DNA from: CAXMQS01 sp964195995
Lineage (GTDB): Bacteria > Actinomycetota > Acidimicrobiia > Spongiisociales > JAOTWH01
NCBI GenBank assembly: GCA_964195995.1
Contig: CAXMQS010000030.1
Coordinates: forward strand, 1 to 64,000
DNA length: 64,000 nt
Reading direction: 5' to 3'
Made by a program: the position numbers and the translations under genes. A model generated the notes under the pieces. That model did no database searches, was not told where the DNA came from, and worked only from the letters and a program-made list of their open reading frames with translations. Position 1 is the stretch's first letter. Every line of letters starts with the position of its first letter. Of this stretch, positions 24,034 through 31,823 are shown piece by piece.

Positions 24034-25836
24034 ATGAAACCTCTCGGATATCTGGCAGGGGTCGTGGTCACCCTGATGATGGCCGCACCGGTGGCTGCTG
24101 CCGACACTGTTGGGCTCGTTGACGGCGAGACCGGTCAGTGGCACGTGTTCGACGACGCGTTCGGTCGCACCAGCTTCTTCTTCGGGAATCCTGGCGATAC
24201 CCCCTTTGCAGGCGACTGGGATTGCGATGGCGATGACACTCCGGGCCTGTTCCGAGCCTCCGATGCCTTCGTCTACCTGCGCAACTCCAACGACCAGGGC
24301 GTTGCCGACATACGCTTCTTTTTCGGAGATCCAGGCGACCAGCCGCTCGTCGGTGACTTCAACGGAGACGGCTGTGACACGGTCTCGATCTACCGTCCTG
24401 CGACGCAACAGTTCTTCGTCGTCAACGCGCTTGGGGCGGACGATGGCGGGCTCGGCGCCGCCGACTTCTCGTTCGGCTTTGGTAACCCGGGGGACACGCC
24501 GGTTGCCGGCGACTGGGACGCCGACGGAATCACCGAGGTTGGCCTGTATCGCCAGAGCACGGGGTTCTTCTATTGGAGGAACACGCTCGACACAGGTGTC
24601 GCTTCGGACGATATCTTCTTCGGGGACCCAGGTGATCAATTCGTTGCAGGGGACTGGGGGCTCGTCGATGGCGTTGCCACGCCGGCCGTCTACCGGGGTG
24701 GCAATGCCTCTTTCTTCTTCCGCCACACCCTGACGGAAGGTGTCGCCGACCGCCACGTTGCGACAGGATGGTCGGGGCTCATTCCTGTCAGCGGTTCCTT
24801 TGGGCCGCTGGGCGCGACGACTCCTCACCTCGGACTGTCTCCAGTAGGAACCTTCGCAAGTCCGCTGCTGGTGACCGCGCCGGCGGGAGACCACAGGATG
24901 TTCGTGGTGCAGAAGGGGGGAGCCATCAAGGTCATCGATGGGGGGGTGACCTCGACGTTCCTCGACGTCTCTTCTCTCACAACGGGAGGCGGCGAGCGGG
25001 GGTTGTTGGGGATGGCGTTTCATCCAACTGAGAACAAGGTCTACGTCTCCTACACCAACGGCGCTGGCAACTCTGTCCTCGCGGAGTACGCCTATGCGGG
25101 CAGTGTCGCCGACCCCGGGAGCCGCAGGGTTGTGCACACCACTGAGCAGCCGAACAGCAATCACAACGGAGGCATGGTCGCATTCGGTCCCGATGGATTG
25201 CTGTATTGGGGGCTCGGTGACGGCGGGGGCGGCGGCGATCCGAATGGGAATGGCCAGAACCCCTCGACAAAGCTCGGCGCCGTCCTGCGACTCGATACGG
25301 ACGGCGTCGCCGCGCCTGGAAACCCGTTCGTCGGTGGCGGCGGGGCTCCCGAGGTGTTCGTCTACGGGCTGCGCAACCCGTGGCGCTTCTCCTTTGACGG
25401 GTCCGACCTCTACATCGGCGATGTGGGCCAGGACAGGTGGGAGGAGGTATCCGTCGTTGACGTCGCTACTGACGGCGGTGCCAACCTCGGCTGGAATCGC
25501 ACGGAGGGCGATCATTGCTACCGCAGCGGTTGCTCGTTCTCGGGCATAACGCCGCCCATCGTTGAGTATTCGCACGCAGACGGCTGCTCGGTCACCGGCG
25601 GTTACGTCTACAGGGGTCTTGATCTTCCCGGCCTCGAGGGGACCTACCTATACGGCGATCTGTGCTCTGGTCGAGTGTGGAGTTTCAGACTGGTGGACGG
25701 GGTCGCGACAGATCGCTGGGAGCTCACCGGCGAGTTTGGAACCGTCTCGACGCTGTCTTCATTCGGTATCGACGGTTCGGGTGAGCTCTACGCGGTGTCC
25801 TTGTCCGGGACAGTTTTCAAGGTGGTGGCCGGCTGA
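24034..25836 (+). CDS. Secreted PQQ-type sugar dehydrogenase fused to FG-GAP-like repeats
   Basis: 600 residues. Residues 1-23 are a signal peptide ending Val-Ala-Ala-Ala. Residues about 25-260 repeat the 'GDWD.DG..E.GLYR' module, ending 'FFFRHTLTEGVADRH', very like the C-terminus of the protein at 15761. Residues about 263-600 are a glucose/sorbosone dehydrogenase beta-propeller (YliI/Asd family) with 'GERGLLGMAFHP', the catalytic-His region 'NSNHNGGMVAFGPDGLLY' and 'YGLRNPWRFSFDG'. It probably oxidises extracellular sugars; the cofactor is inferred from the family. Confidence 0.87.
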   Translation: MKPLGYLAGVVVTLMMAAPVAAADTVGLVDGETGQWHVFDDAFGRTSFFFGNPGDTPFAGDWDCDGDDTPGLFRASDAFVYLRNSNDQGVADIRFFFGDPGDQPLVGDFNGDGCDTVSIYRPATQQFFVVNALGADDGGLGAADFSFGFGNPGDTPVAGDWDADGITEVGLYRQSTGFFYWRNTLDTGVASDDIFFGDPGDQFVAGDWGLVDGVATPAVYRGGNASFFFRHTLTEGVADRHVATGWSGLIPVSGSFGPLGATTPHLGLSPVGTFASPLLVTAPAGDHRMFVVQKGGAIKVIDGGVTSTFLDVSSLTTGGGERGLLGMAFHPTENKVYVSYTNGAGNSVLAEYAYAGSVADPGSRRVVHTTEQPNSNHNGGMVAFGPDGLLYWGLGDGGGGGDPNGNGQNPSTKLGAVLRLDTDGVAAPGNPFVGGGGAPEVFVYGLRNPWRFSFDGSDLYIGDVGQDRWEEVSVVDVATDGGANLGWNRTEGDHCYRSGCSFSGITPPIVEYSHADGCSVTGGYVYRGLDLPGLEGTYLYGDLCSGRVWSFRLVDGVATDRWELTGEFGTVSTLSSFGIDGSGELYAVSLSGTVFKVVAG

Positions 25837-25861
25837 GTAGGCCGTAAGCCGTATGACGTCG

Positions 25862-26329
25862 TTACTCGAGGAGGCTTCGCAACATCCAGGCCGTCTTCTC
25901 GTGGATGTCAATTCGTCGGGTGGCGAGATCAGCGGATGCCGCATCGCCGGCCGCCTCGGCCGCTGTCAGCGCGACCCGAGCCGTCCCGATCACGGTTTCG
26001 TGGTCGTGCAGCAGGTTGGCGATCATCACCTCTGCTTTCGGCGGTTGGGACTCCTCAGCAATCGATGACAGCCGCGCGAATTCACCGTAGGTGCCAGGAG
26101 CTACGTGGCCGAGGGCCCGAATCCTCTCGGCGATCTCGTCGACGGCTAGCGCCAGCTCGTTGTAGTGGGTCTCGAACATCAGATGCAGGGTCTGAAAGTT
26201 GGGTCCGGTCACGTTCCAGTGGAAGTAGTGACTCTTCAGGTAGACGCTGTAACTGTCTGCGAGCAGAGTGGCTAGATCCTGTGCCACGTCCTTGCGGTGT
26301 GTGTCGCTGAGGCCAGTTGCGATGTCCAT
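25862..26329 (-). CDS. dps: Dps-like ferritin, DNA protection during starvation
   Basis: 155 residues from the ATG at 26329, chosen because AAGGAGAG lies just before it; the longer frame to 26407 has no such site. Dps stores iron and detoxifies peroxide as a 12-mer. The ferroxidase site is visible as 'HYFHWNVTGPNFQTLHLMFE' with 'ELALAVDEIAERIRALG', giving His, Asp and Glu ligands. The C-terminal 'RRIDIHEKTAWMLRSLL' is typical. It is monocistronic. Confidence 0.93.
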   Translation of the reverse strand: MDIATGLSDTHRKDVAQDLATLLADSYSVYLKSHYFHWNVTGPNFQTLHLMFETHYNELALAVDEIAERIRALGHVAPGTYGEFARLSSIAEESQPPKAEVMIANLLHDHETVIGTARVALTAAEAAGDAASADLATRRIDIHEKTAWMLRSLLE

Positions 26330-26485
26330 TTCTCTCCTTGTGTCTTGAGGGTCAGTTTGCCACGTGAGGGGTCCTGCGACCACGGCCGAAGGTCCTCGCC
26401 GCGGCAAGCGGCGGCAAGCCAGAAGCGATGATCATGACGGTGGACGCTCGGGCCGAGGCTCAAGCAACGTTGTTTGTTCGCCTGC

Positions 26486-26534
26486 CCCCTCCGACCTCGC
26501 TTCGCTCGGTCACCTCCCCCGCAAGCGGGAGAGG
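26486..26534. repeat. Palindromic intergenic element after the beta-glucosidase gene
   Basis: The stretch contains two small palindromes: CCTCGCTTCGCTCGG-type and CCCGC-AA-GCGGG flanked by CCTC/GAGG. It lies directly downstream of the beta-glucosidase stop. A similarly built element lies at 42720-42809 after another minus-strand gene, so it may belong to a dispersed repeat family and may also act in termination. Confidence 0.5.
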
Positions 26535-26537
26535 CGT

Positions 26538-27830
26538 CTAATTGCCAGTGGCTGTTCTTATGAAATCCCGGTACCAATAGCCGGACTTCTTGATGGTGCG
26601 CTGCTGGGTCTCGAAGTCGACGTGGATGAGCCCGAACCGTTTGGCGTACCCCGAAGCCCACTCGAAATTGTCCATGACGGACCACACGAAGTAGCCCGTG
26701 ACGGGCGCGCCCTGGTCTATGGCATCGCCGATCGCCGCGATGTGAGCCACCAGATACTCGACTCGCGCGGTGTCGTCAACAGCTCCATCAACGACGACAT
26801 CGGGATAGGCGGCGCCGTTCTCGGTGACGATGAGGCGCTTGAACCCGTATTCATTTGCGAGCCGCAGGAGCATCGCCGTTAGGCCTTCGGGGTAGATCTC
26901 CCACTCCATGTCGGTGGTTGGTAGCGGATCGAGCGACGAGGCACCCTCGATCTCACGCCGGTAGTAATTGACTCCTAGGAAGTCGATGGGCATGGCGATC
27001 TCTTCGAGGTCACCGTCAAGTACGAAGTCCATCGGCACTCCGTAGTGCTCGACGATGTCGCTGGGATAGCCGCGACCGGCTAGCGGGTCAAGGAACCACC
27101 TGTTCTGGAGTCCGTCTCTCAGAGAGGCCGCCGCGGCAGAGGCTTGCGATCCGGCAACAACGGGGTTGGGGTCCGGAGAGATGCCAACCACGACATCGGG
27201 GACCGCGGCCCGCAGCGCCTGCGTCGCATAGGCGTGGCCAAGCAGCAGGTGATGGCCAACAGCAAGGGACTCGGCGACGTCTGTGTGCCCCGGAGCGAAT
27301 TCGCCTAGCTGGTAGCCGTGTTGCACCGTGACGCGAGGCTCGTTGATCGTGATCCAATGCTTGACGCGGTCTCCCAGTGTCTCCGCGACAATCGCCGTGT
27401 AGTAGGCGAAAGCGTCGACGACACGACGGTCGACCCATCCTCCGTACTCGTCGTGGAGCGCGGCCGGTGTGTCCCAGTGATGCAGCGTCGGGTATGGCGT
27501 TATGCCCGCCGCCAGCAACTCATCGACGAGGCGGTCGTAGAACCCGAGTCCGGGTGCGTTGACGGCGCCGGTTCCGTTTGGCAACACCCGCGACCACGAT
27601 ATGGAAAAGCGATAAGCGGTGATGCCGAGGTCCGCCATCAGGGCAACGTCTTGGCGATATCGGTTGTAGTGGTCGCAAGCAACGTCGCCCGTCTCGCCAC
27701 GAGCGGTCTTGCCGGGAGTGTGAGCGAAGCGGTCCCAGATCGATGGGCCACGGCCGTCGGCCGCGACGGCTCCCTCGATCTGGTAGGCGGATGAGGCAAC
27801 CCCCCACGCGAAATCCGGTGCAAAGTCCAT
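26538..27830 (-). CDS. bglB: Glycoside hydrolase family 1 beta-glucosidase
   Basis: 430 residues, a complete GH1 TIM barrel. The N-terminus 'FAWGVASSAYQIEGA' binds glucose, the acid/base Glu is in 'HWITINEPRVT', and the nucleophile Glu is in 'LIVTENGAAYPD'. 'VWSVMDNFEWASGYAKRFGL' near the end forms the aglycone side. No signal peptide is seen, so it acts in the cytosol on imported beta-glucosides. It neighbours the secreted sugar dehydrogenase, suggesting a carbohydrate-use islet. The symbol reflects the family, not a proven substrate. Confidence 0.93.
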   Translation of the reverse strand: MDFAPDFAWGVASSAYQIEGAVAADGRGPSIWDRFAHTPGKTARGETGDVACDHYNRYRQDVALMADLGITAYRFSISWSRVLPNGTGAVNAPGLGFYDRLVDELLAAGITPYPTLHHWDTPAALHDEYGGWVDRRVVDAFAYYTAIVAETLGDRVKHWITINEPRVTVQHGYQLGEFAPGHTDVAESLAVGHHLLLGHAYATQALRAAVPDVVVGISPDPNPVVAGSQASAAAASLRDGLQNRWFLDPLAGRGYPSDIVEHYGVPMDFVLDGDLEEIAMPIDFLGVNYYRREIEGASSLDPLPTTDMEWEIYPEGLTAMLLRLANEYGFKRLIVTENGAAYPDVVVDGAVDDTARVEYLVAHIAAIGDAIDQGAPVTGYFVWSVMDNFEWASGYAKRFGLIHVDFETQQRTIKKSGYWYRDFIRTATGN

Positions 27831-27913
27831 GGAGTGAGTCTGGCACGGAGTTGCCTAATGCCGGCGGTTTGGGCTCGTTGAGAGGCTTCGTGGCGGTTGG
27901 AGGGCCCGCGGCG

Positions 27914-27945
27914 TAACATGGCTGGGCGTCGGTATCCACCGATGC
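27914..27945 (+). promoter_or_regulatory. Candidate glmS promoter box and 5' hairpin
   Basis: TAACAT (27914-27919) fits TANNNT. Six bases later GCGTCGGT (27926-27933) pairs with ACCGATGC (27938-27945) around ATCC, with one G-U pair. This would be the 5' end of the glmS leader, about 50 bases before the ribozyme cleavage site. The remaining bases from 27831 to 27913 show nothing I can name. Confidence 0.4.
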
Positions 27946-27976
27946 GCGACAACTGAAAATGACCGGGGACCCCCCT

Positions 27977-28103
27977 AGCGCCTGGCCTCTCTGAGGTGAC
28001 GAGGTAGAGGGAGTATCGAACCATTCGGCGGGTGCCCTCTCGGCCGCTCACGGTCGTGACGATGTGGAGCAAATCCTGGAGGCGACTTCAGGGACAGAGG
28101 CCA
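27977..28103 (+). ncRNA. glmS self-cleaving ribozyme
   Basis: The leader of glmS matches the glmS ribozyme in order and spacing. AGCGCC (27977-27982) holds the cleavage site, predicted between A27977 and G27978. GACGAGG is at 27998-28004, TATCGA at 28014-28019 and TTCGGCGGGTG at 28024-28034. The 3' part has AAATC, then GGCGACTTC and GGGACAGAGG (28081-28100). AGAGGG (28006-28011) pairs with CCCTCT (28035-28040), and GGCCTCT (27984-27990) pairs with AGAGGCC (28096-28102). In known members glucosamine-6-phosphate triggers self-cleavage and lowers glmS expression. The start codon is about 187 bases downstream of the cut. Confidence 0.92.
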
Positions 28104-28163
28104 CACCGATGTGAGGCGGGAAGTCCCGCTCTTTACTCCGGTCTCCTCGAGAAGGAGACAACT

Positions 28164-29990
28164 GTGTGCGGAATCATGGGATATGTCGGAGCGCGTTCGG
28201 CAACGCCGATGCTGCTGGACGGCCTGGGACGACTCGAGTATCGCGGTTACGACTCTGCCGGCATCGCGGTAATGAACGACGGCGAATTCTCGGTGCTGAA
28301 GGCGGCGGGAAAGCTGGAGCAGCTGGCCAAGCTCGTCGGCAACTCACCGACCCCGGGGTCGGTCGGCATCGGGCACACGCGCTGGGCGACCCACGGTGCA
28401 CCAGTCGACGTGAATGCCCACCCGCACACCGACCCCTCAGGGGAGTTCGTTGTCGTTCACAACGGGATCATCGAGAACTTCCTTGAGCTGAAGGAAGCGT
28501 TGGTCGCCAAGGGCGCCACCTTCGAATCCGAGACCGATACCGAGGTCCTTGCCCATCTCATCGCCGAGGAATACAACGGAAGTCTCCCCGAGGCGGTGCG
28601 TCGGGCTCTGGGTCGAGCTCGTGGTGCCTACGCCCTCGTCGCGATGACCGTTCACGAGCCGGACAAGATCGTCGCCGTGCGCATGATCAGCCCGTTGGTA
28701 GTCGGACTGACCGAGGACGGAGCCATCCTCGCCTCGGACATCCCTGCCGTGCTGCCGCACACCAGGGAGGTGCTCATCATCGAGGACGACGAGATGGTTG
28801 TGGTGACGGCCGACGGCGCCGAGCTCCAGCACATCGATGGCACGCCCATCGACCGCGAGCCCATGTTGATCGACTGGGATGCCGAGCAGGCGGAGAAGGG
28901 GGGCTACCCCCACTTCATGCTCAAGGAGATCTTCGAGCAGCCGGTCGTTATCAGCGAGACGCTTGCAGGCCGGCTCGAAGCCGATGGATCTGTTGACCTC
29001 GAAGGGGTTTCGTTCCCAGATGGGTTCGTCGCCGACATCGATCGTGTGTGGATCACCGCGTGCGGTACTGCTTATCACGCCGGTCTGGTGATGAAGGAGC
29101 TCTTCGAGCGGGTGCTGCGGATCCCGGTCGCCATCGAGTACGCCCACGAGCTGCGCTACTCCGATCCCCTCATCACCGAAAGAAGCCTCACGGTGGCGAT
29201 CAGTCAATCGGGCGAGACCGCTGACACTCTGGCGGCAGCTCGGCTCGCCAAGCAAAGCGGCTCGCGCCTGCTGGCGATCACCAACGTTGTCGGCTCGACG
29301 CTGTCCCGTGACGCCGACGATGTGCTTTACACCAGAGCCGGTCCCGAGATCGCGGTCGCCTCGACCAAGGCGTATCTGGCGATGCTCATCGCCGGGTACC
29401 TGCTGGGCCTCCATCTAGGTGCCGAGCGCAAGTCGCTTCCGCCAGCAGCCGCCGCTGAGCTAGCCAAGGGCCTCAATCGTCTGTCGGCGCAAGCTGAAGA
29501 GGTGCTCAAGATGGAGGACATCATCGCCGAGGTCGCCGAGAGATTGTCTGGCGCTGAGGACGCCTACTTCATTGGCCGCAGCCTCGACTACGCCGTCGCT
29601 ACGGAGGGCTCGCTGAAGCTCAAGGAGATCTCTTACCTGCACTCGGAGGCCATGCCGGCAGGGGAGCTGAAACACGGCACCCTGGCGTTGGTAACGCCCG
29701 AGACGCCTGTCATCGCGATCGTGACCCAGGGCCGCGTCTACGACAAGACCATCTCCGCCATCCAGGAGGTCAAGGCGCGAGGGGCGAACGTGATCGCGAT
29801 CGCCTACGAGGACGACACTGAGATCGGCAAGCACGCCAATGAGGTGCTCGGCATTCCGAGATGTGACGACTTGCTGTCTCCAGTTCTGGCGGCGATCGCT
29901 CTGCAGCTCATCGCTTACCACTTGGCCAGGCATCGAGGGCACGACATCGACCAGCCTCGCAATCTCGCCAAGTCGGTGACCGTCGAATGA
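28164..29990 (+). CDS. glmS: Glutamine-fructose-6-phosphate aminotransferase
   Basis: 608 residues from GTG 28164 with GAAGGAGA upstream. It makes glucosamine-6-phosphate from fructose-6-phosphate and glutamine. The start places Cys at position 2, which becomes the N-terminal nucleophile after Met removal ('CGIMGYVGAR'). The glutaminase half continues 'RLEYRGYDSAGIAV' and 'GHTRWATHGAP'. Two SIS domains follow ('ISQSGETADTLAA', 'ASTKAYLAML'), ending 'QPRNLAKSVTVE'. It lies behind a glmS ribozyme, so product feedback on its mRNA is expected. It overlaps acpS by 4 bases. Confidence 0.97.
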   Translation: MCGIMGYVGARSATPMLLDGLGRLEYRGYDSAGIAVMNDGEFSVLKAAGKLEQLAKLVGNSPTPGSVGIGHTRWATHGAPVDVNAHPHTDPSGEFVVVHNGIIENFLELKEALVAKGATFESETDTEVLAHLIAEEYNGSLPEAVRRALGRARGAYALVAMTVHEPDKIVAVRMISPLVVGLTEDGAILASDIPAVLPHTREVLIIEDDEMVVVTADGAELQHIDGTPIDREPMLIDWDAEQAEKGGYPHFMLKEIFEQPVVISETLAGRLEADGSVDLEGVSFPDGFVADIDRVWITACGTAYHAGLVMKELFERVLRIPVAIEYAHELRYSDPLITERSLTVAISQSGETADTLAAARLAKQSGSRLLAITNVVGSTLSRDADDVLYTRAGPEIAVASTKAYLAMLIAGYLLGLHLGAERKSLPPAAAAELAKGLNRLSAQAEEVLKMEDIIAEVAERLSGAEDAYFIGRSLDYAVATEGSLKLKEISYLHSEAMPAGELKHGTLALVTPETPVIAIVTQGRVYDKTISAIQEVKARGANVIAIAYEDDTEIGKHANEVLGIPRCDDLLSPVLAAIALQLIAYHLARHRGHDIDQPRNLAKSVTVE

Positions 29991-30361
29991 AGATCATCGG
30001 TCTCGGAATCGACCTGGCGGAGATCGAGCGGATCGACCACGTGTTGGGCAAATATCCGCGCTTCGCCGAGCGCTGCTTCACCGAGCACGAGCGCGAATAC
30101 GCCAATCGCTTTGCCCTCCCTGCGCGTAGGTTCGCCGCCCGCTTTGCCGGCAAGGAAGCGGTCATGAAGAGCATGGGTCGCGGCTGGCGCCAGATCCGCT
30201 GGCGCGATGTCGAGATCACCGGGGGAGGAGCGCCCACCGTTCGGCTGAGTGGAACCGCCGCGGCGCGAGCCGAGGTCCTTGGCGTGACCAACGTGCTGGT
30301 GACGATCACCCACACCGATGTAACCGCCATGGTGATGGCAGTTGCCGTAGGGGAGCACTAG
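29987..30361 (+). CDS. acpS: Holo-[acyl-carrier-protein] synthase
   Basis: 124 residues starting ATG 29987, overlapping glmS. AcpS moves the phosphopantetheine group from CoA to acyl carrier protein. The Mg-binding Asp is in 'GLGIDLAEIERI', and the second motif is 'FAARFAGKEAVMKSMG' with its Glu and Lys. 'VTITHTDVTAMVMAVA' is the usual ending. The glmS-acpS-nnr-alr order is common in Actinobacteria. Confidence 0.95.
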   Translation: MKIIGLGIDLAEIERIDHVLGKYPRFAERCFTEHEREYANRFALPARRFAARFAGKEAVMKSMGRGWRQIRWRDVEITGGGAPTVRLSGTAAARAEVLGVTNVLVTITHTDVTAMVMAVAVGEH

Positions 30362-30401
30362 GCGCAGTTAGCTGCTCGAGGGTGCGATCGGCGTCCTCAG
30401 A

Positions 30402-30407
30402 TAGCAT
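30402..30407 (+). promoter_or_regulatory. Candidate leaderless -10 box for nnr
   Basis: TAGCAT is followed after exactly 6 bases by ATG 30414, without a ribosome-binding site. It would start the nnr-alr-peptidase unit separately from glmS-acpS. Confidence 0.5.
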
Positions 30408-30413
30408 CACCAC

Positions 30414-31823
30414 ATGAAGCCCGTTATCACGCCAGACGAGTCGGCGCGGTTGGATGCTCTCGCCACCGATCCGGTTGAGGTCCTCATGGACAGGGCAGGT
30501 TTCGCCGTTGCGGTCGCCGCAGCAGATATGGGTGCCGGCTACGGGACCAAGGTGATCGTGCTGTGCGGACCGGGCAACAACGGTGGCGACGGGTACGTGG
30601 CGGCTCGCTACCTCCGGCAGCGCGGCGTCGATGTCTCCATCCGCTCCCTGGTTTACCCCGAGGGTGAGGACTCACCGGCAAGGCAGGCGGGTGCGGCGGC
30701 GGCGGCAGCTGGAGTCCCCATCGGGCCGATAGAGGGTCCCGAAGGGGCCGACCTCGTCGTCGATGCGCTCTTCGGCGGCGGCTTCCACGGCGTCCTGGAC
30801 GGCCCCGTTGCCATGTGGGCCGAGGCCGGTCATCGCGTGCTGGCGGTGGATCTGCCTTCCGGTCTCAACGGCACCCTGGGAACCGCGGCCGGCCCCTGCT
30901 TCACGGCCGAGCGTTCTGTCACCTTCGGGGCCCTCAAGACCGGCCACCTGCTCGCCGACGGTCCCGCCCACAGTGGGGAGGTGCAGGTGGTCGACATCGG
31001 TCTGCCGGACGGTGAGGCCGAGCTCATGTTGTGCGAGTCCGAAGACGCACCGATCCCGTTGCGGCCCGTAGATGCCCACAAGTGGAGCGCCGGCTCAGTG
31101 TTGGTTGTCGGGGGCTCCCGCGGTCTCACGGGTGCGCCGCTGCTGGCCTCCCTGGCCGCTCTCCACGGAGGTGCCGGAGCGGTCAAGTTGGCTTGCCCGG
31201 GACGCCTCGATACGGCCTACGCCGCGCACCCCGAGATCATGACGGCCCCGATCGGGGACGGAGAGCGCTTCGATGCCGTCGACGTTCCCGAGGTGCTGGC
31301 TGCGGCTCAGCGTTTCGACGTCATCGTGCTTGGCCCCGGCCTCGGGCCCGACCAAGAGAAGTTCGTGGCCGCCATCGCCGACGGGCTAGAGGGAAACCTG
31401 TTGATCGATGCCGACGCCCTCAACGCCATCGGGTCTCCCGGCGTTCTGTCGTCGCGAAGTGGCGGAACGATCCTCACGCCTCATGCGGGAGAGTTCCGCA
31501 GATTGTCCGACAAAGGGCCAGCACCGCGGGCCGCGTCCAAACTCGCCGCAGAGACCTCTTCGGTCATCGTCCTCAAAGGCCCGACGACGCTGATAGCCGG
31601 CGTCGATCGCTGGGCGGTCGCCAGCGGGGGCCCTGAACTTGCCACTGCCGGATCTGGCGATGTGCTGGCCGGCGCTATCGCATCGCTGTGGGCTCGCGGC
31701 CTTGACGCGGAGCCGGCGGCTCGGTCTGGGGCCTATTGGCACGGCCGCGCCGGGGCGGACCTGGCGAGTCAAGGCGTCGTGACGGCAGACGCGCTGGCGA
31801 TCCACATCGGGAGCTACCTGTGA
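30414..31823 (+). CDS. nnr: Bifunctional NAD(P)HX epimerase / ADP-dependent dehydratase
   Basis: 469 residues. It repairs damaged NAD(P)H hydrates. The N-terminal YjeF_N epimerase domain (about 1-205) has 'LCGPGNNGGDGYVAARYL' and 'VDALFGGGFHGVLDG'. The C-terminal YjeF_C kinase-like dehydratase domain (about 215-469) has 'SVLVVGGSRGLTGAPLLA', 'VIVLGPGLGPD', 'TPHAGEFRRL' and 'ATAGSGDVLAGAIASLWARG', whose Asp is catalytic. It overlaps the alr GTG by 4 bases. Confidence 0.95.
   Translation: MKPVITPDESARLDALATDPVEVLMDRAGFAVAVAAADMGAGYGTKVIVLCGPGNNGGDGYVAARYLRQRGVDVSIRSLVYPEGEDSPARQAGAAAAAAGVPIGPIEGPEGADLVVDALFGGGFHGVLDGPVAMWAEAGHRVLAVDLPSGLNGTLGTAAGPCFTAERSVTFGALKTGHLLADGPAHSGEVQVVDIGLPDGEAELMLCESEDAPIPLRPVDAHKWSAGSVLVVGGSRGLTGAPLLASLAALHGGAGAVKLACPGRLDTAYAAHPEIMTAPIGDGERFDAVDVPEVLAAAQRFDVIVLGPGLGPDQEKFVAAIADGLEGNLLIDADALNAIGSPGVLSSRSGGTILTPHAGEFRRLSDKGPAPRAASKLAAETSSVIVLKGPTTLIAGVDRWAVASGGPELATAGSGDVLAGAIASLWARGLDAEPAARSGAYWHGRAGADLASQGVVTADALAIHIGSYL

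Noticed and set aside
23560..25575. Minus-strand open frame of 671 codons opposite glmM and the secreted dehydrogenase
   Set aside because: Both genes on the plus strand are clear; antisense frames stay open because of high GC and codon bias, and the product has low-complexity, non-protein-like composition.
27926..27945. tRNA-like hairpin upstream of glmS
   Set aside because: Only one stem is present, with no acceptor, T-arm or CCA-type ending; it is better explained as a leader hairpin ahead of the ribozyme.
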